Positions 1 to 6,495 of a stretch of DNA of 12,174 nt are shown here, piece by piece (within the stretch, counting starts at the first letter, position 1; every line of letters starts with the position of its first letter). Position numbers and translations under genes: made by a program. The notes under the pieces are model-generated. The model worked only from the letters and a program-made list of their open reading frames with translations, had not been told where the DNA came from and made no database searches. The DNA comes from Pseudomonadales bacterium (GTDB lineage: Bacteria > Pseudomonadota > Gammaproteobacteria > Steroidobacterales > Steroidobacteraceae), in NCBI GenBank assembly GCA_020442965.1, contig JAGRJB010000516.1, positions 1-12,174 of the forward strand, given 5' to 3'.

Positions 1-87
1 TCCAGCTCGGTGGCCAGCGCCAGCAGCCCGGGCAGCGAGTGCTCCAGCACCTCCGGGTCCGGGCCGTGGTGCTGCACGTGTGCCGCG
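1..87. other. Foreign GC-rich segment joined to ahpC
   Basis: About 75% of the first 84 bases are G or C, clearly more than the DNA that follows. In no forward frame do they encode the conserved N-terminal third of AhpC that should precede the TEIAAFG motif. On the minus strand the frame beginning near base 101 and running to base 2 is open and protein-like (it includes AAHVQHHGPDPEVLEHSL), and nearly all its third codon positions are G or C, as in actinobacterial genes. I infer that unrelated DNA was fused here, by misassembly, a library chimera or, less likely, a real rearrangement. The minus-strand frame stays plausible to about base 101, so a short sequence shared by both parents may lie at the join (about 86-101). 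Confidence 0.6.
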
Positions 88-471
88 ACGGAGATCGCGG
101 CATTCGGCAAGCTGGACAAGGAATTCAAGGCGCGTGACGCGCAGATTCTTGGTGTTTCGATCGATAGCGAGTTCGTGCATCACGCCTGGCGTTCGGCGAA
201 GGACGAGCTGCGCAATCTGCCGTTTCCGATGCTGTCGGACATCAAACGTGAGCTGTCGCAGGCACTCGGCATCCTCGACCCCGCGGCGGGCGTTGCACAG
301 CGCGCGGCGTACATAGTCGATCCGGAAGGCGTCATCCGGTTCGTGTACGTCACGGATCTGAACGTTGGGCGTAGCCCGGACGAAGTCCTGCGGGTGCTGG
401 ACGCGCTGCAGACCGATGAGCTCTGTCCTTGCAATTGGAAGCAGGGTGACGAAACCCTGAAGGCGGCTTGA
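10..471 (+). CDS. Alkyl hydroperoxide reductase AhpC (peroxiredoxin), 5' end missing or replaced
   Basis: AhpC is a thiol peroxidase that reduces hydrogen peroxide, organic hydroperoxides and peroxynitrite in the cytoplasm. From codon 27 (base 88, TEIAAFGKLDKEF) onward the product follows the mycobacterial-type AhpC closely: the ILGVSIDSEF strand (46-55), LPFPMLSDIKRELSQ (70-84), the conserved Arg98 before YIVDP, and a C-terminal CPC motif (Cys139, Cys141), where the family has its resolving cysteines. The first 26 codons of this frame, opened by a GTG at base 10, do not resemble AhpC. About 60 native residues are lacking, including the peroxidatic cysteine of the VCPTE motif. Removing one base at 85 would locally restore V-C-P-T-E, but nothing AhpC-like lies further upstream. 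The GTG start is therefore almost certainly spurious; authentic sequence begins near base 86-88. ahpD follows after 4 nt, which supports the family call. Confidence 0.85.
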   Translation: MASASSPGSECSSTSGSGPWCCTCAATEIAAFGKLDKEFKARDAQILGVSIDSEFVHHAWRSAKDELRNLPFPMLSDIKRELSQALGILDPAAGVAQRAAYIVDPEGVIRFVYVTDLNVGRSPDEVLRVLDALQTDELCPCNWKQGDETLKAA

Positions 472-475
472 AATC

Positions 476-1045
476 ATGAATCTCGACAGCATTCGTGACG
501 CTATTCCCGACTATGCTCGCGACATCCGGTTGAACCTCGGTAGTGTCCTGACCCAGCAGGGCGCACCAGGTCTGGCGGAGAGGCAGATCTGGTTAGTGGC
601 GCTAGCCACGGCAATTGCTTCGCGCAACGTGGCACTCGCCCGGCAGATCGAGGCGTTGTCGGCGGCTCATCTGAGCGCCGCCGATGTCACCGGCGCGAAA
701 GCCGCCGCGGCGATCATGGGCATGAACAATGTGTACTACCGCTTCTTACATTTAGTTGAGGATGCGGAGTACCAGAGCATGCCGGCGCGGCTGCGAATGA
801 ACGTGATGGCCAATCCGGGGATCGACAAGCTCGACTTCGAATTGCTGTCGCTCGCCGTGTCAGCCGTCAACGGCTGCGGGTCGTGCATCACGTCGCATGA
901 GCGGAAGTTGCGGCAGCATGAGGTGTCACGTGAAGCGATTCAAAGCGCGGTGCGCATCGCGGCGGCCGTGCATGCTGCGGCGGCCGTGCTCGCGATGGAA
1001 ACCGGTACTGACGACTCGCGCGAGATGCAAGTCGCGGCCGCCTAG
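476..1045 (+). CDS. Alkyl hydroperoxidase AhpD, AhpC reductase partner
   Basis: In mycobacteria AhpD is the disulfide reductase that returns electrons (via lipoylated SucB and Lpd) to AhpC, and it has weak peroxidase activity itself. The 189-residue protein is a complete AhpD of normal length: YARDIRLNLGSV near 13-24, AAAIMGMNNVYYR at 77-89, RMNVMANPGI at 107-116, then the CxxC site Cys134-Gly-Ser-Cys137 followed by His141. Glu122 in FELLSLAVSAVNG sits where the family's proton-relay glutamate lies. The ATG is 4 nt after the ahpC stop, with a weak GAAGG about 12 nt upstream, so translation is probably coupled to ahpC. The last 15 or so residues (from about 176) go beyond the conserved fold and are alanine-rich. 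The family call is very secure; the electron donor in this organism is inferred. Confidence 0.93.
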   Translation: MNLDSIRDAIPDYARDIRLNLGSVLTQQGAPGLAERQIWLVALATAIASRNVALARQIEALSAAHLSAADVTGAKAAAAIMGMNNVYYRFLHLVEDAEYQSMPARLRMNVMANPGIDKLDFELLSLAVSAVNGCGSCITSHERKLRQHEVSREAIQSAVRIAAAVHAAAAVLAMETGTDDSREMQVAAA

Positions 1046-1058
1046 TGCATGCGTGGCA

Positions 1059-1094
1059 CGGCGGGCCGCAAGCTACGTGGCCCGCCGTTTCTTT
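1059..1094 (+). terminator. Rho-independent terminator of ahpCD
   Basis: A perfect 9-bp GC stem (CGGCGGGCC at 1059-1067 with GGCCCGCCG at 1079-1087), extendable inward by a G-T and a C-G pair, is followed by TTTCTTT. It lies 13 nt after the ahpD stop and ends 1 nt before the stop codon of the convergent antiporter gene. On the minus strand the hairpin is not followed by a T tract, so it should end ahpCD transcription but is a poor terminator for the antiporter mRNA. Confidence 0.85.
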
Positions 1095-1095
1095 G

Positions 1096-2334
1096 TCAGG
1101 CGTTGCGAACGGCGGCGCGCGTCACCTTGCCGATCGTGAGGCCTTGCACGAGAATTGAGAACAACACGACGCAATAGGTGAGCGCGAGCACCACGTCGCG
1201 CTCGGAGCCGGGGGGCAACGAGAGCGCCAGTGCGACCGAGATTCCGCCGCGCAGCCCACCCCAAGTCAGCACTTTCCACGCGCCCTTCGGGAGTTTGAAC
1301 GTGGCCGTGAACGCCGCTACCGGCAGGCCAACGGTGAGCAATCGAGCCAGCAGGGTGACCAGAATCGCGACGCTCGCCGCCAACAATACGCTCCAGGAAA
1401 GCGTGATCAGTATGACTTCCATTCCAATCAGCACGAACAGCACAGCGTTCAGGATGTCATCGACCAATTCCCAAAACATATCCAGATAGCGCCGCGTAGT
1501 ATCCGACATTGCGCGCGCGCGGCCGTGATTACCGATCATCAGGCCAACTACCACCATCGCGAGCGGACCGGAGATATGCAGCGTGCTCGCCAGCGCATAT
1601 CCGCCTAAGACCGCCGCCAGCGTCAACATGACCTCGACTACGTAGCTGTCGATACTGCGTAGCATCAGGAACAGGATATAGCCGACGACGAGTCCGAACA
1701 GAATGCCGCCACCCGCTTCATGAAGCAGCAATTCGAACGCTTGTCCCATGGTCGGCGTCACACCACTCGCCAGCGTGGCTAACAGTATCGAGAACAGGAC
1801 AACACCGACTCCGTCATTGAAGAGTGACTCACCGGAAATCACCAGTTCCAGATTTTTCGGTGCACGCGCGGACTTGAGGATGCTCATGACCGCGATCGGA
1901 TCGGTCGGTGAAATCAAAGCGCCGAACAACAGACAGTAGAGCAGCGGGACCGCGAATCCCGCGAGCGGCAGGAGCAGCCACATGCCGCCGCCGACGATTG
2001 CGGTGGAGAGCGCCGTTCCGACCAGCGCAAGTGCGCCGACCTGCCAACGGTATGCGCGTAGCTCGCTCAGATCCACATGCAAGGCACCGGCGAACAGCAG
2101 CAGCGACAGCATGCCCTGCATGAGTACTTCGGAAAAATCGATCGAGCGCAGGAACGATTCCTCGTAATCGTGCAGTTCGGTCGCGATGCCAGCTGCATCG
2201 AGTGCGACGAGCGCGAGCGAGAACGCGAGCGCCGTTACCATCACGCCGATCGTGGTCGGCAGACCGATGAAACGATGGTTGATGTACGCCAGCAGCGCGG
2301 TGACGACGAGACAGGCTGCGGCGATGTCGAGCAT
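1096..2334 (-). CDS. CPA1-family Na+(K+)/H+ antiporter (NhaP-like)
   Basis: This 412-residue inner-membrane protein is hydrophobic almost throughout, with about a dozen predicted transmembrane segments, as in the monovalent cation:proton antiporter-1 family. Such proteins exchange Na+, Li+ or K+ for H+ and serve pH and salt homeostasis. The diagnostic motifs are present: ISPTDPIAV at 141-149, GESLFND at 168-174 with the cation/proton-binding Asn173-Asp174 pair, and WGGLRGGISVALALSLP at 358-374 carrying the conserved Arg362. The protein ends just after the last helix, so it lacks the cytoplasmic regulatory tail (TrkA-C or cNMP type) of longer members. AGGA lies 7-10 nt upstream of the ATG and supports that start. 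The gene is divergent from the YciI-like gene (129 nt between them) and convergent with ahpD. Ion preference cannot be read from the sequence. Confidence 0.9.
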   Translation of the reverse strand: MLDIAAACLVVTALLAYINHRFIGLPTTIGVMVTALAFSLALVALDAAGIATELHDYEESFLRSIDFSEVLMQGMLSLLLFAGALHVDLSELRAYRWQVGALALVGTALSTAIVGGGMWLLLPLAGFAVPLLYCLLFGALISPTDPIAVMSILKSARAPKNLELVISGESLFNDGVGVVLFSILLATLASGVTPTMGQAFELLLHEAGGGILFGLVVGYILFLMLRSIDSYVVEVMLTLAAVLGGYALASTLHISGPLAMVVVGLMIGNHGRARAMSDTTRRYLDMFWELVDDILNAVLFVLIGMEVILITLSWSVLLAASVAILVTLLARLLTVGLPVAAFTATFKLPKGAWKVLTWGGLRGGISVALALSLPPGSERDVVLALTYCVVLFSILVQGLTIGKVTRAAVRNA

Positions 2335-2463
2335 GACTGGTCCTGCGAATTGACGTTGCGAAAAGCCGTGGCGGCGGTGCTGCGGCGTGGCATTGTGGCT
2401 GAAGTCCGGCTATCTTTCGAGGGTTACTCGCCAACGTGCGAGGGCCTCGGCGAGTCACCCAAG

Positions 2464-2808
2464 ATGAGCAAACAGGCAGTCCCTGTGCACGAGAAATACC
2501 CCGGCACCGGCTTCGTCATACTCTGTCTCGATGGGCCGAACGGCGAGCAGGCGCGCGCGGTCGCCACGGCCGATCATCTCAAGTACATCGAGACCGTGAT
2601 GCACGAAGTGAACGTTGCCGGGCCGCTGTACGATCCTGCCGGAATGCGCGTGATCGGCAGTTTGTACATTCTCGCAACAACGAACGAAGCACGTGCGCAC
2701 GAGTTGATCGAGAATGATCCGTACTACCAGGCTGGAGCATTTGGCGAGATACGCTATCAGCCGTTTCTCCCGGCCGCAGGACGTTACATAGGCGGCAAGA
2801 TCTGGTGA
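2464..2808 (+). CDS. YciI-like (YCII-related) domain protein
   Basis: A 114-residue soluble protein with the small ferredoxin-like YciI fold. Recognisable points are the conserved His38 in ATADHLKYIE, AGP at 52-54 and the C-terminal DPYYQAGAF at 85-93 with the typical acidic residue before PY. In the family the His and Asp residues are thought to form an active site, but for most members, this one included, the reaction is unknown. The frame is open far upstream because it runs antisense to the antiporter; ATG 2464 is chosen because the family begins within a few residues of the first strand (here GFVILCLDGP, 16-25). A GTG at 2395 is a less likely alternative. The ribosome binding site is weak. 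It is probably transcribed alone, divergently from the antiporter. Confidence 0.8.
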   Translation: MSKQAVPVHEKYPGTGFVILCLDGPNGEQARAVATADHLKYIETVMHEVNVAGPLYDPAGMRVIGSLYILATTNEARAHELIENDPYYQAGAFGEIRYQPFLPAAGRYIGGKIW

Positions 2809-2823
2809 GCAAGCACCGCTCAC
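2805..2823 (+). other. Small hairpin over the YciI-gene stop codon
   Basis: An inverted repeat, GTGAGC (2805-2810) and GCTCAC (2818-2823) with a 7-nt loop, spans the TGA stop. No T tract follows, so it is at most a weak or rho-assisted 3'-end structure. A 6-bp stem can easily occur by chance. Confidence 0.3.
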
Positions 2824-3099
2824 TGTCGCCGTCTGAGGACAGATCAGCGAGGTTATGTTACCGGGAGTAGCACGAATTTCGGCACGACCGACTGCTTTTT
2901 CAGACGCTCGTCACAGACTCGCAAACATGGGCTAGCAATGCGTGCGCGCTGTCTCAGTTAGCACTCGAATCTGCCCTTTGTCGCCATTTGCGTACGCCCG
3001 CAGGTATTGCGACAGCCGTCACATGGTGGCCAAATCATCACGCTTGCGCGCGGCTGCGCGCTTCCTTAGTGACTGCTGACGTGAAGTGGGTGCCTGACC
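2809..3099 (+). other. 291-nt gap upstream of the repeat lipoprotein
   Basis: No credible gene was found in this stretch: short frames that cross it have no recognisable domain. It must hold the end of the YciI-type transcript and probably the promoter and leader of the lipoprotein gene, but I cannot pick a convincing -35/-10 pair. Its GC content is visibly lower than in the flanking genes, in keeping with regulatory DNA. The only structure of note is the GCGCGC hairpin near its 3' end, reported separately. Confidence 0.5.
3046..3061 (+). promoter_or_regulatory. GCGCGC hairpin in the leader of the repeat lipoprotein
   Basis: GCGCGC (3046-3051) and GCGCGC (3056-3061) flank a 4-nt loop, GGCT. 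The same bases also form a direct repeat TGCGCGC with a 3-nt spacer. The hairpin ends 38 nt before the lipoprotein ATG and is followed by TTCCTT. It could be a leader stem-loop, a weak terminator of upstream transcription or a protein-binding repeat; nothing seen decides between these, and chance is possible in GC-rich DNA. Confidence 0.3.
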
Positions 3100-6000
3100 A
3101 TGCTTGTCGAAACTATTCTGCGCTCGCCGCGCCGACATTTCGCGGCACTCGCGCTGCTGTCGATGTCCATCGTACTAACAGGATGCGATGCGAAGTTCAG
3201 TAATGAGGACATAAAGCATGACACTGCCGCTGCGCCGAAGGTAACGCTGCAGGCCGACCAGAACAAAGTGCGGCCAGGTCGTACGGTGCAACTGACCTGG
3301 TCTGCTTCGCGCGCGACAATTTGTACCGCGACGGGCGCGTGGAGTGGTTTTCAGGATACCTCGGGCACGATCACCAGCCCACCGCTAGTCGCTGGCAGCA
3401 ACACCTTCGGTTTGGCCTGTGCCGGTCCTGGCGGTTCGGACAGTGAGGCCTTGACGGTCGTCGTCGATGAACCGCAAATCGCGCCGCCGCCATTGATCAC
3501 TCTGTCTGTGGTGCCAAAGACCGTGAGCGAAGGCGGAGTCGTTACACTGACCTGGAATGCAGTGGGCGCAACCGCCTGCGTGGCAAGTGGCGCATGGAGC
3601 GGCGCTCAGTCCGTCGCCGGTGTGGCTGTTTCGGAGCCACTGACCGCGCCGGAAAATGCGTTCGCGCTGACGTGCACAGGTGCGGGCGGTGATTCCAATC
3701 GTAACGTCATGGTGCTCGTGACGGGCGCGGCCGTGGTAGTGCCGAAGCCGCCGGCCGCACCGACAGTCACACTGACGGCCAATCCCGCCACCGTGGCACG
3801 TGGCAAGAGTGCGACGCTGACATGGTCTACGACCAACGCGACGGGCTGTAGCGCATCGGGCGCCTGGAGCGGCAGTCAGCCGACAGCGGGAACGGTCAGC
3901 ACAGGCCCGCTTACCGACGCGAACAACAGTTTCAACCTGACGTGCGAGGGCAATGGCGGATCTGCGAGCAAAACTGCGAACGTGACAGTCGATGCGCCAC
4001 CGCCACCGCCTGCGCCAACCGTAACCTTGACCAGCAATCCAGACACGGTCGCTAGCGGTGGCGGCTCCACGCTCAACTGGTCCTCCACCAACGCCACCAG
4101 CTGTCTTGCGAGCGGCGCCTGGAGTGGCAGCCGACCGGTCTCCGGGAGCGCCAGCACGGGCGGGCTGACCGCCACTAACAACACGTTTACACTGAGCTGC
4201 AGCGGTGCCGGCGGATCAGCCAGCCAAAGCGCCAACGTGATGGTGACCGCAGCCCCGGCACCGACGCCGGCGCCGACCGTGACCCTCACCGCAAACCCGG
4301 CGACTGTCAGTCGCGGTAGCGTGGCCACGCTCAACTGGACGTCCGCGAATGCGACGGCGTGCAGCGCGAGCGGCGCCTGGAGCGGCAGCCGGGCACTCAG
4401 TGGCAGTGCCAGCAGCGGCGCGCTGACGGCGACTAACAATACGTTCACGCTGACCTGTACCGGAGACGGCGGATCCGCCAGCCAGAGCGCGAGTGTCATG
4501 GTCGACGCGCCGCCGCCACCGGCTCCAACAGTCACTCTCACCGCCAGCCCAAGCAGCGTTATTTCCGGTTCTGCTGCGACGCTCAACTGGTCGTCGAGCA
4601 ACGCCGATGGTTGCCAGGCGAGCGGTGGCTGGAGTGGCAGCCGTCCTGCGGTTGGCAGCGCCAGCACGGGCGCCCTGACCGCTAACAATACGTTCACCCT
4701 GACCTGCGGTGGGGCGGGCGGTTCAGTCAGCCAGAGTGCCGCCGTCACCGTCAATGCGCCACCGCCACCACCGGCGCCGACCGTGTCGCTCAGCGCGAAT
4801 CCGGGCAGCGTAGACAGCGGTGCCAGTTCGATGTTGCAGTGGTCTTCCAACAATGCGACCGGCTGCACCGCCAGCGGCGGCTGGAGCGGCAGTCGACCCA
4901 CATCGGGTAGCGCCAGTTCGGGTGCGCTGACCGCCGCCACCAACCGTTTTACGCTCACTTGTAGCGGCGCTGGCGGATCGGCGAGTCAGACCGCCAATGT
5001 CACGGTCAATGCTCCGCCTCCTGCTCCGACCGTCTCGATCTCGGCGAATCCCAGCACCGTGAATAGCGGCGCCAGCGCCACGCTCAGCTGGTCATCGATC
5101 AATACCAACGCGTGCACCGCCAGCGGCGGTTGGAGCGGCAGTCGAGCCACCTCGGGCAGCGCGAGCACCGGTGCGCTGACATCCACTAACAACACCTTCA
5201 CACTCACGTGCACGGGTGCCGGCGGTTCGGCCAGTCAGAGCGCGAACGTAGCGGTGAATGTGCCACCGCCGTCCGCGCCGACCGTGTCGATCTCCGCCAA
5301 TCCGACCAGCGTCGACACAGGCGGTAGCGCGACGATCAGCTGGTCGTCGACCAACGCGACGAACTGCACCGCGAGTGGTGCATGGAGCGGCCCTCGCTCG
5401 ACCTCCGGTAATGTCAACACTGGTGCACTCACGAGTCCCAGCAATACCTTTGCGCTGGCCTGCACCGGCGCCGGCGGCACGACCACCGAGGCGACTACCG
5501 TGGCGGTCAATACCGTCGTCAAAGCGCCGACGCTGAACATTTCGGCGAACCCGACGTCCGTCACGAGCGGCAGCAGTTCTACGCTCACATGGTCTTCCAC
5601 CGATGCATCGAGCTGTGTAGCGAGCGGCGCCTGGAGCGGCAGCCGTGCCACCTCGGGTAGTGCGAACACCGGTGCGTTGACGGCGACTAACAACAATTTC
5701 ACGCTGAGCTGCACCGGTGCCGGCGGCACTGCTACGGGCAGCGCTGCCGTTACGGTGACGGGTGGTGGTGCCGCGGCAGGCGGCACGGCCGGCCTCGACT
5801 TTCAGGGCAGCGCATCGACGAGCAGCACGGTGCGATTCCGCTTCACCAATCCGTTGGCTATTTATCCAGCAACCTATATCTGGCGCGTCAACCCGCGTCG
5901 GCAGGCCGGCTACTACACCGCGTTCTTCTGGGGCAACGACGGCGACTTCGGCTGGGACGGTGGCGATTCCAATTCCTATTACGGCGCGCATCCGTATCCG

Positions 6001-6495
6001 CAGCCGGCACCGAACGGCACGGACCACAAGTGGGAGATTTCCGTCGGCGCCAATGATTTCCTGAGCCCGGAGTTCGTGGTCTACGACGTATGGTATACGC
6101 AGGTTCTGCGAGTCTGGTCGGACGGTTCCGGCAAGCATCATGAGTACTATTGGGACTGGCCTAACACCTCGCGCGTGATCCGGCGCACGGAGAGCGTGAA
6201 CTACGGCAACGTGATGCCACCGCATCCGGCGCTGACCTTCGGCGATGCGCCCTGGTCGCCGTCCTATGAGGTCATGAACGGCGTCCTGCGCGGCATTCAG
6301 GTGTATTCGACTCTGCTGTCGGTCGGCGACGTGGGTGCAGAGATCAATGCGCCGAAGTCGACCGCCGCGGGTGCGTCCAACATCTGGTACATGAACTTGA
6401 ATCCGACGCCCCAGGACATCAGCGACAAGTCGGGCGCTGGTCACAATCCGGAATGGGTGGGTTCAGGCAGGCCGCGGCTCTGGAGTGGTCAGTAG
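3100..6495 (+). CDS. Large lipoprotein with ten Ig-like repeats and a LamG/ConA-like C-terminal domain
   Basis: I do not recognise a named family for the full 1131-residue protein. A signal peptide (RSPRR, then a hydrophobic core at 14-25) ends in the lipobox LTGC with Cys29, so lipid anchoring is predicted; Asp follows at +2. Ten Ig-like beta-sandwich repeats of about 84 residues occupy 46-890, each with TLTW/TLNW, a Cys near (G)A/GWSG, and a second Cys before a GAGG-like turn; the pairs predict one disulfide per repeat, which fits a periplasmic or surface location. Pro/Ala-rich linkers join them. Residues about 896-1131 have 12 Trp and no Cys, and the stretch LRGIQVYSTLLSVGDVGAEI (1063-1082) resembles the end of LamG/concanavalin-type lectin folds. 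I infer an extended stalk presenting a glycan-binding tip; an enzyme is possible. ATG 3100 directly follows an in-frame stop (3082). The 3' end overlaps the convergent RND gene by 33 nt. Confidence 0.8.
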   Translation: MLVETILRSPRRHFAALALLSMSIVLTGCDAKFSNEDIKHDTAAAPKVTLQADQNKVRPGRTVQLTWSASRATICTATGAWSGFQDTSGTITSPPLVAGSNTFGLACAGPGGSDSEALTVVVDEPQIAPPPLITLSVVPKTVSEGGVVTLTWNAVGATACVASGAWSGAQSVAGVAVSEPLTAPENAFALTCTGAGGDSNRNVMVLVTGAAVVVPKPPAAPTVTLTANPATVARGKSATLTWSTTNATGCSASGAWSGSQPTAGTVSTGPLTDANNSFNLTCEGNGGSASKTANVTVDAPPPPPAPTVTLTSNPDTVASGGGSTLNWSSTNATSCLASGAWSGSRPVSGSASTGGLTATNNTFTLSCSGAGGSASQSANVMVTAAPAPTPAPTVTLTANPATVSRGSVATLNWTSANATACSASGAWSGSRALSGSASSGALTATNNTFTLTCTGDGGSASQSASVMVDAPPPPAPTVTLTASPSSVISGSAATLNWSSSNADGCQASGGWSGSRPAVGSASTGALTANNTFTLTCGGAGGSVSQSAAVTVNAPPPPPAPTVSLSANPGSVDSGASSMLQWSSNNATGCTASGGWSGSRPTSGSASSGALTAATNRFTLTCSGAGGSASQTANVTVNAPPPAPTVSISANPSTVNSGASATLSWSSINTNACTASGGWSGSRATSGSASTGALTSTNNTFTLTCTGAGGSASQSANVAVNVPPPSAPTVSISANPTSVDTGGSATISWSSTNATNCTASGAWSGPRSTSGNVNTGALTSPSNTFALACTGAGGTTTEATTVAVNTVVKAPTLNISANPTSVTSGSSSTLTWSSTDASSCVASGAWSGSRATSGSANTGALTATNNNFTLSCTGAGGTATGSAAVTVTGGGAAAGGTAGLDFQGSASTSSTVRFRFTNPLAIYPATYIWRVNPRRQAGYYTAFFWGNDGDFGWDGGDSNSYYGAHPYPQPAPNGTDHKWEISVGANDFLSPEFVVYDVWYTQVLRVWSDGSGKHHEYYWDWPNTSRVIRRTESVNYGNVMPPHPALTFGDAPWSPSYEVMNGVLRGIQVYSTLLSVGDVGAEINAPKSTAAGASNIWYMNLNPTPQDISDKSGAGHNPEWVGSGRPRLWSGQ
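3235..5760 (+). repeat. Ten tandem Ig-like coding repeats, about 252-258 nt each
   Basis: Repeat units begin near codons 46, 131, 221, 306, 392, 476, 560, 643, 727 and 810 of the lipoprotein. Units 3 to 8 are the most alike (PTVTLTANP or PTVSISANP start, ASGAWSGSR, GSASTGALTATNNTFTLTC, GAGGSASQSANV), while units 1 and 2 and the outer half of 9 and 10 are more diverged. The pattern suggests growth of the array by duplication in the middle. It also makes this stretch prone to copy-number change and to collapse in short-read assembly. Confidence 0.85.

Noticed and set aside
2077..2463. Upstream extension of the YciI-like gene into the antiporter region
   Set aside because: The extra residues are charged, repetitive and antisense to the conserved antiporter N-terminus; the YciI domain begins just after ATG 2464.
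2335..2463. Divergent promoter pair between antiporter and YciI-like genes
   Set aside because: A TTGACG at 2350-2355 and a TATCTT at 2411-2416 were considered, but neither has a partner box at 16-18 nt, so no promoter is called.
3876..4958. Long minus-strand open frame (360 codons) opposite the Ig-like repeats
   Set aside because: It is the mirror of the repetitive coding strand: its own product is a low-complexity Leu/Ala/Pro repeat with the same period, and no signal, domain or ribosome site is seen. The plus-strand frame explains the sequence.
3760..5760. Regularly spaced repeats as a possible CRISPR array
   Set aside because: The period is about 252 nt, the units are protein-coding in one frame without stops, and there are no short palindromic repeats with unique spacers.
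5092..6444. Long minus-strand open frame (450 codons) opposite the lipoprotein C-terminus
   Set aside because: The product is Arg/Ala/Gly-rich without domain character, typical of an antisense shadow in GC-rich DNA.
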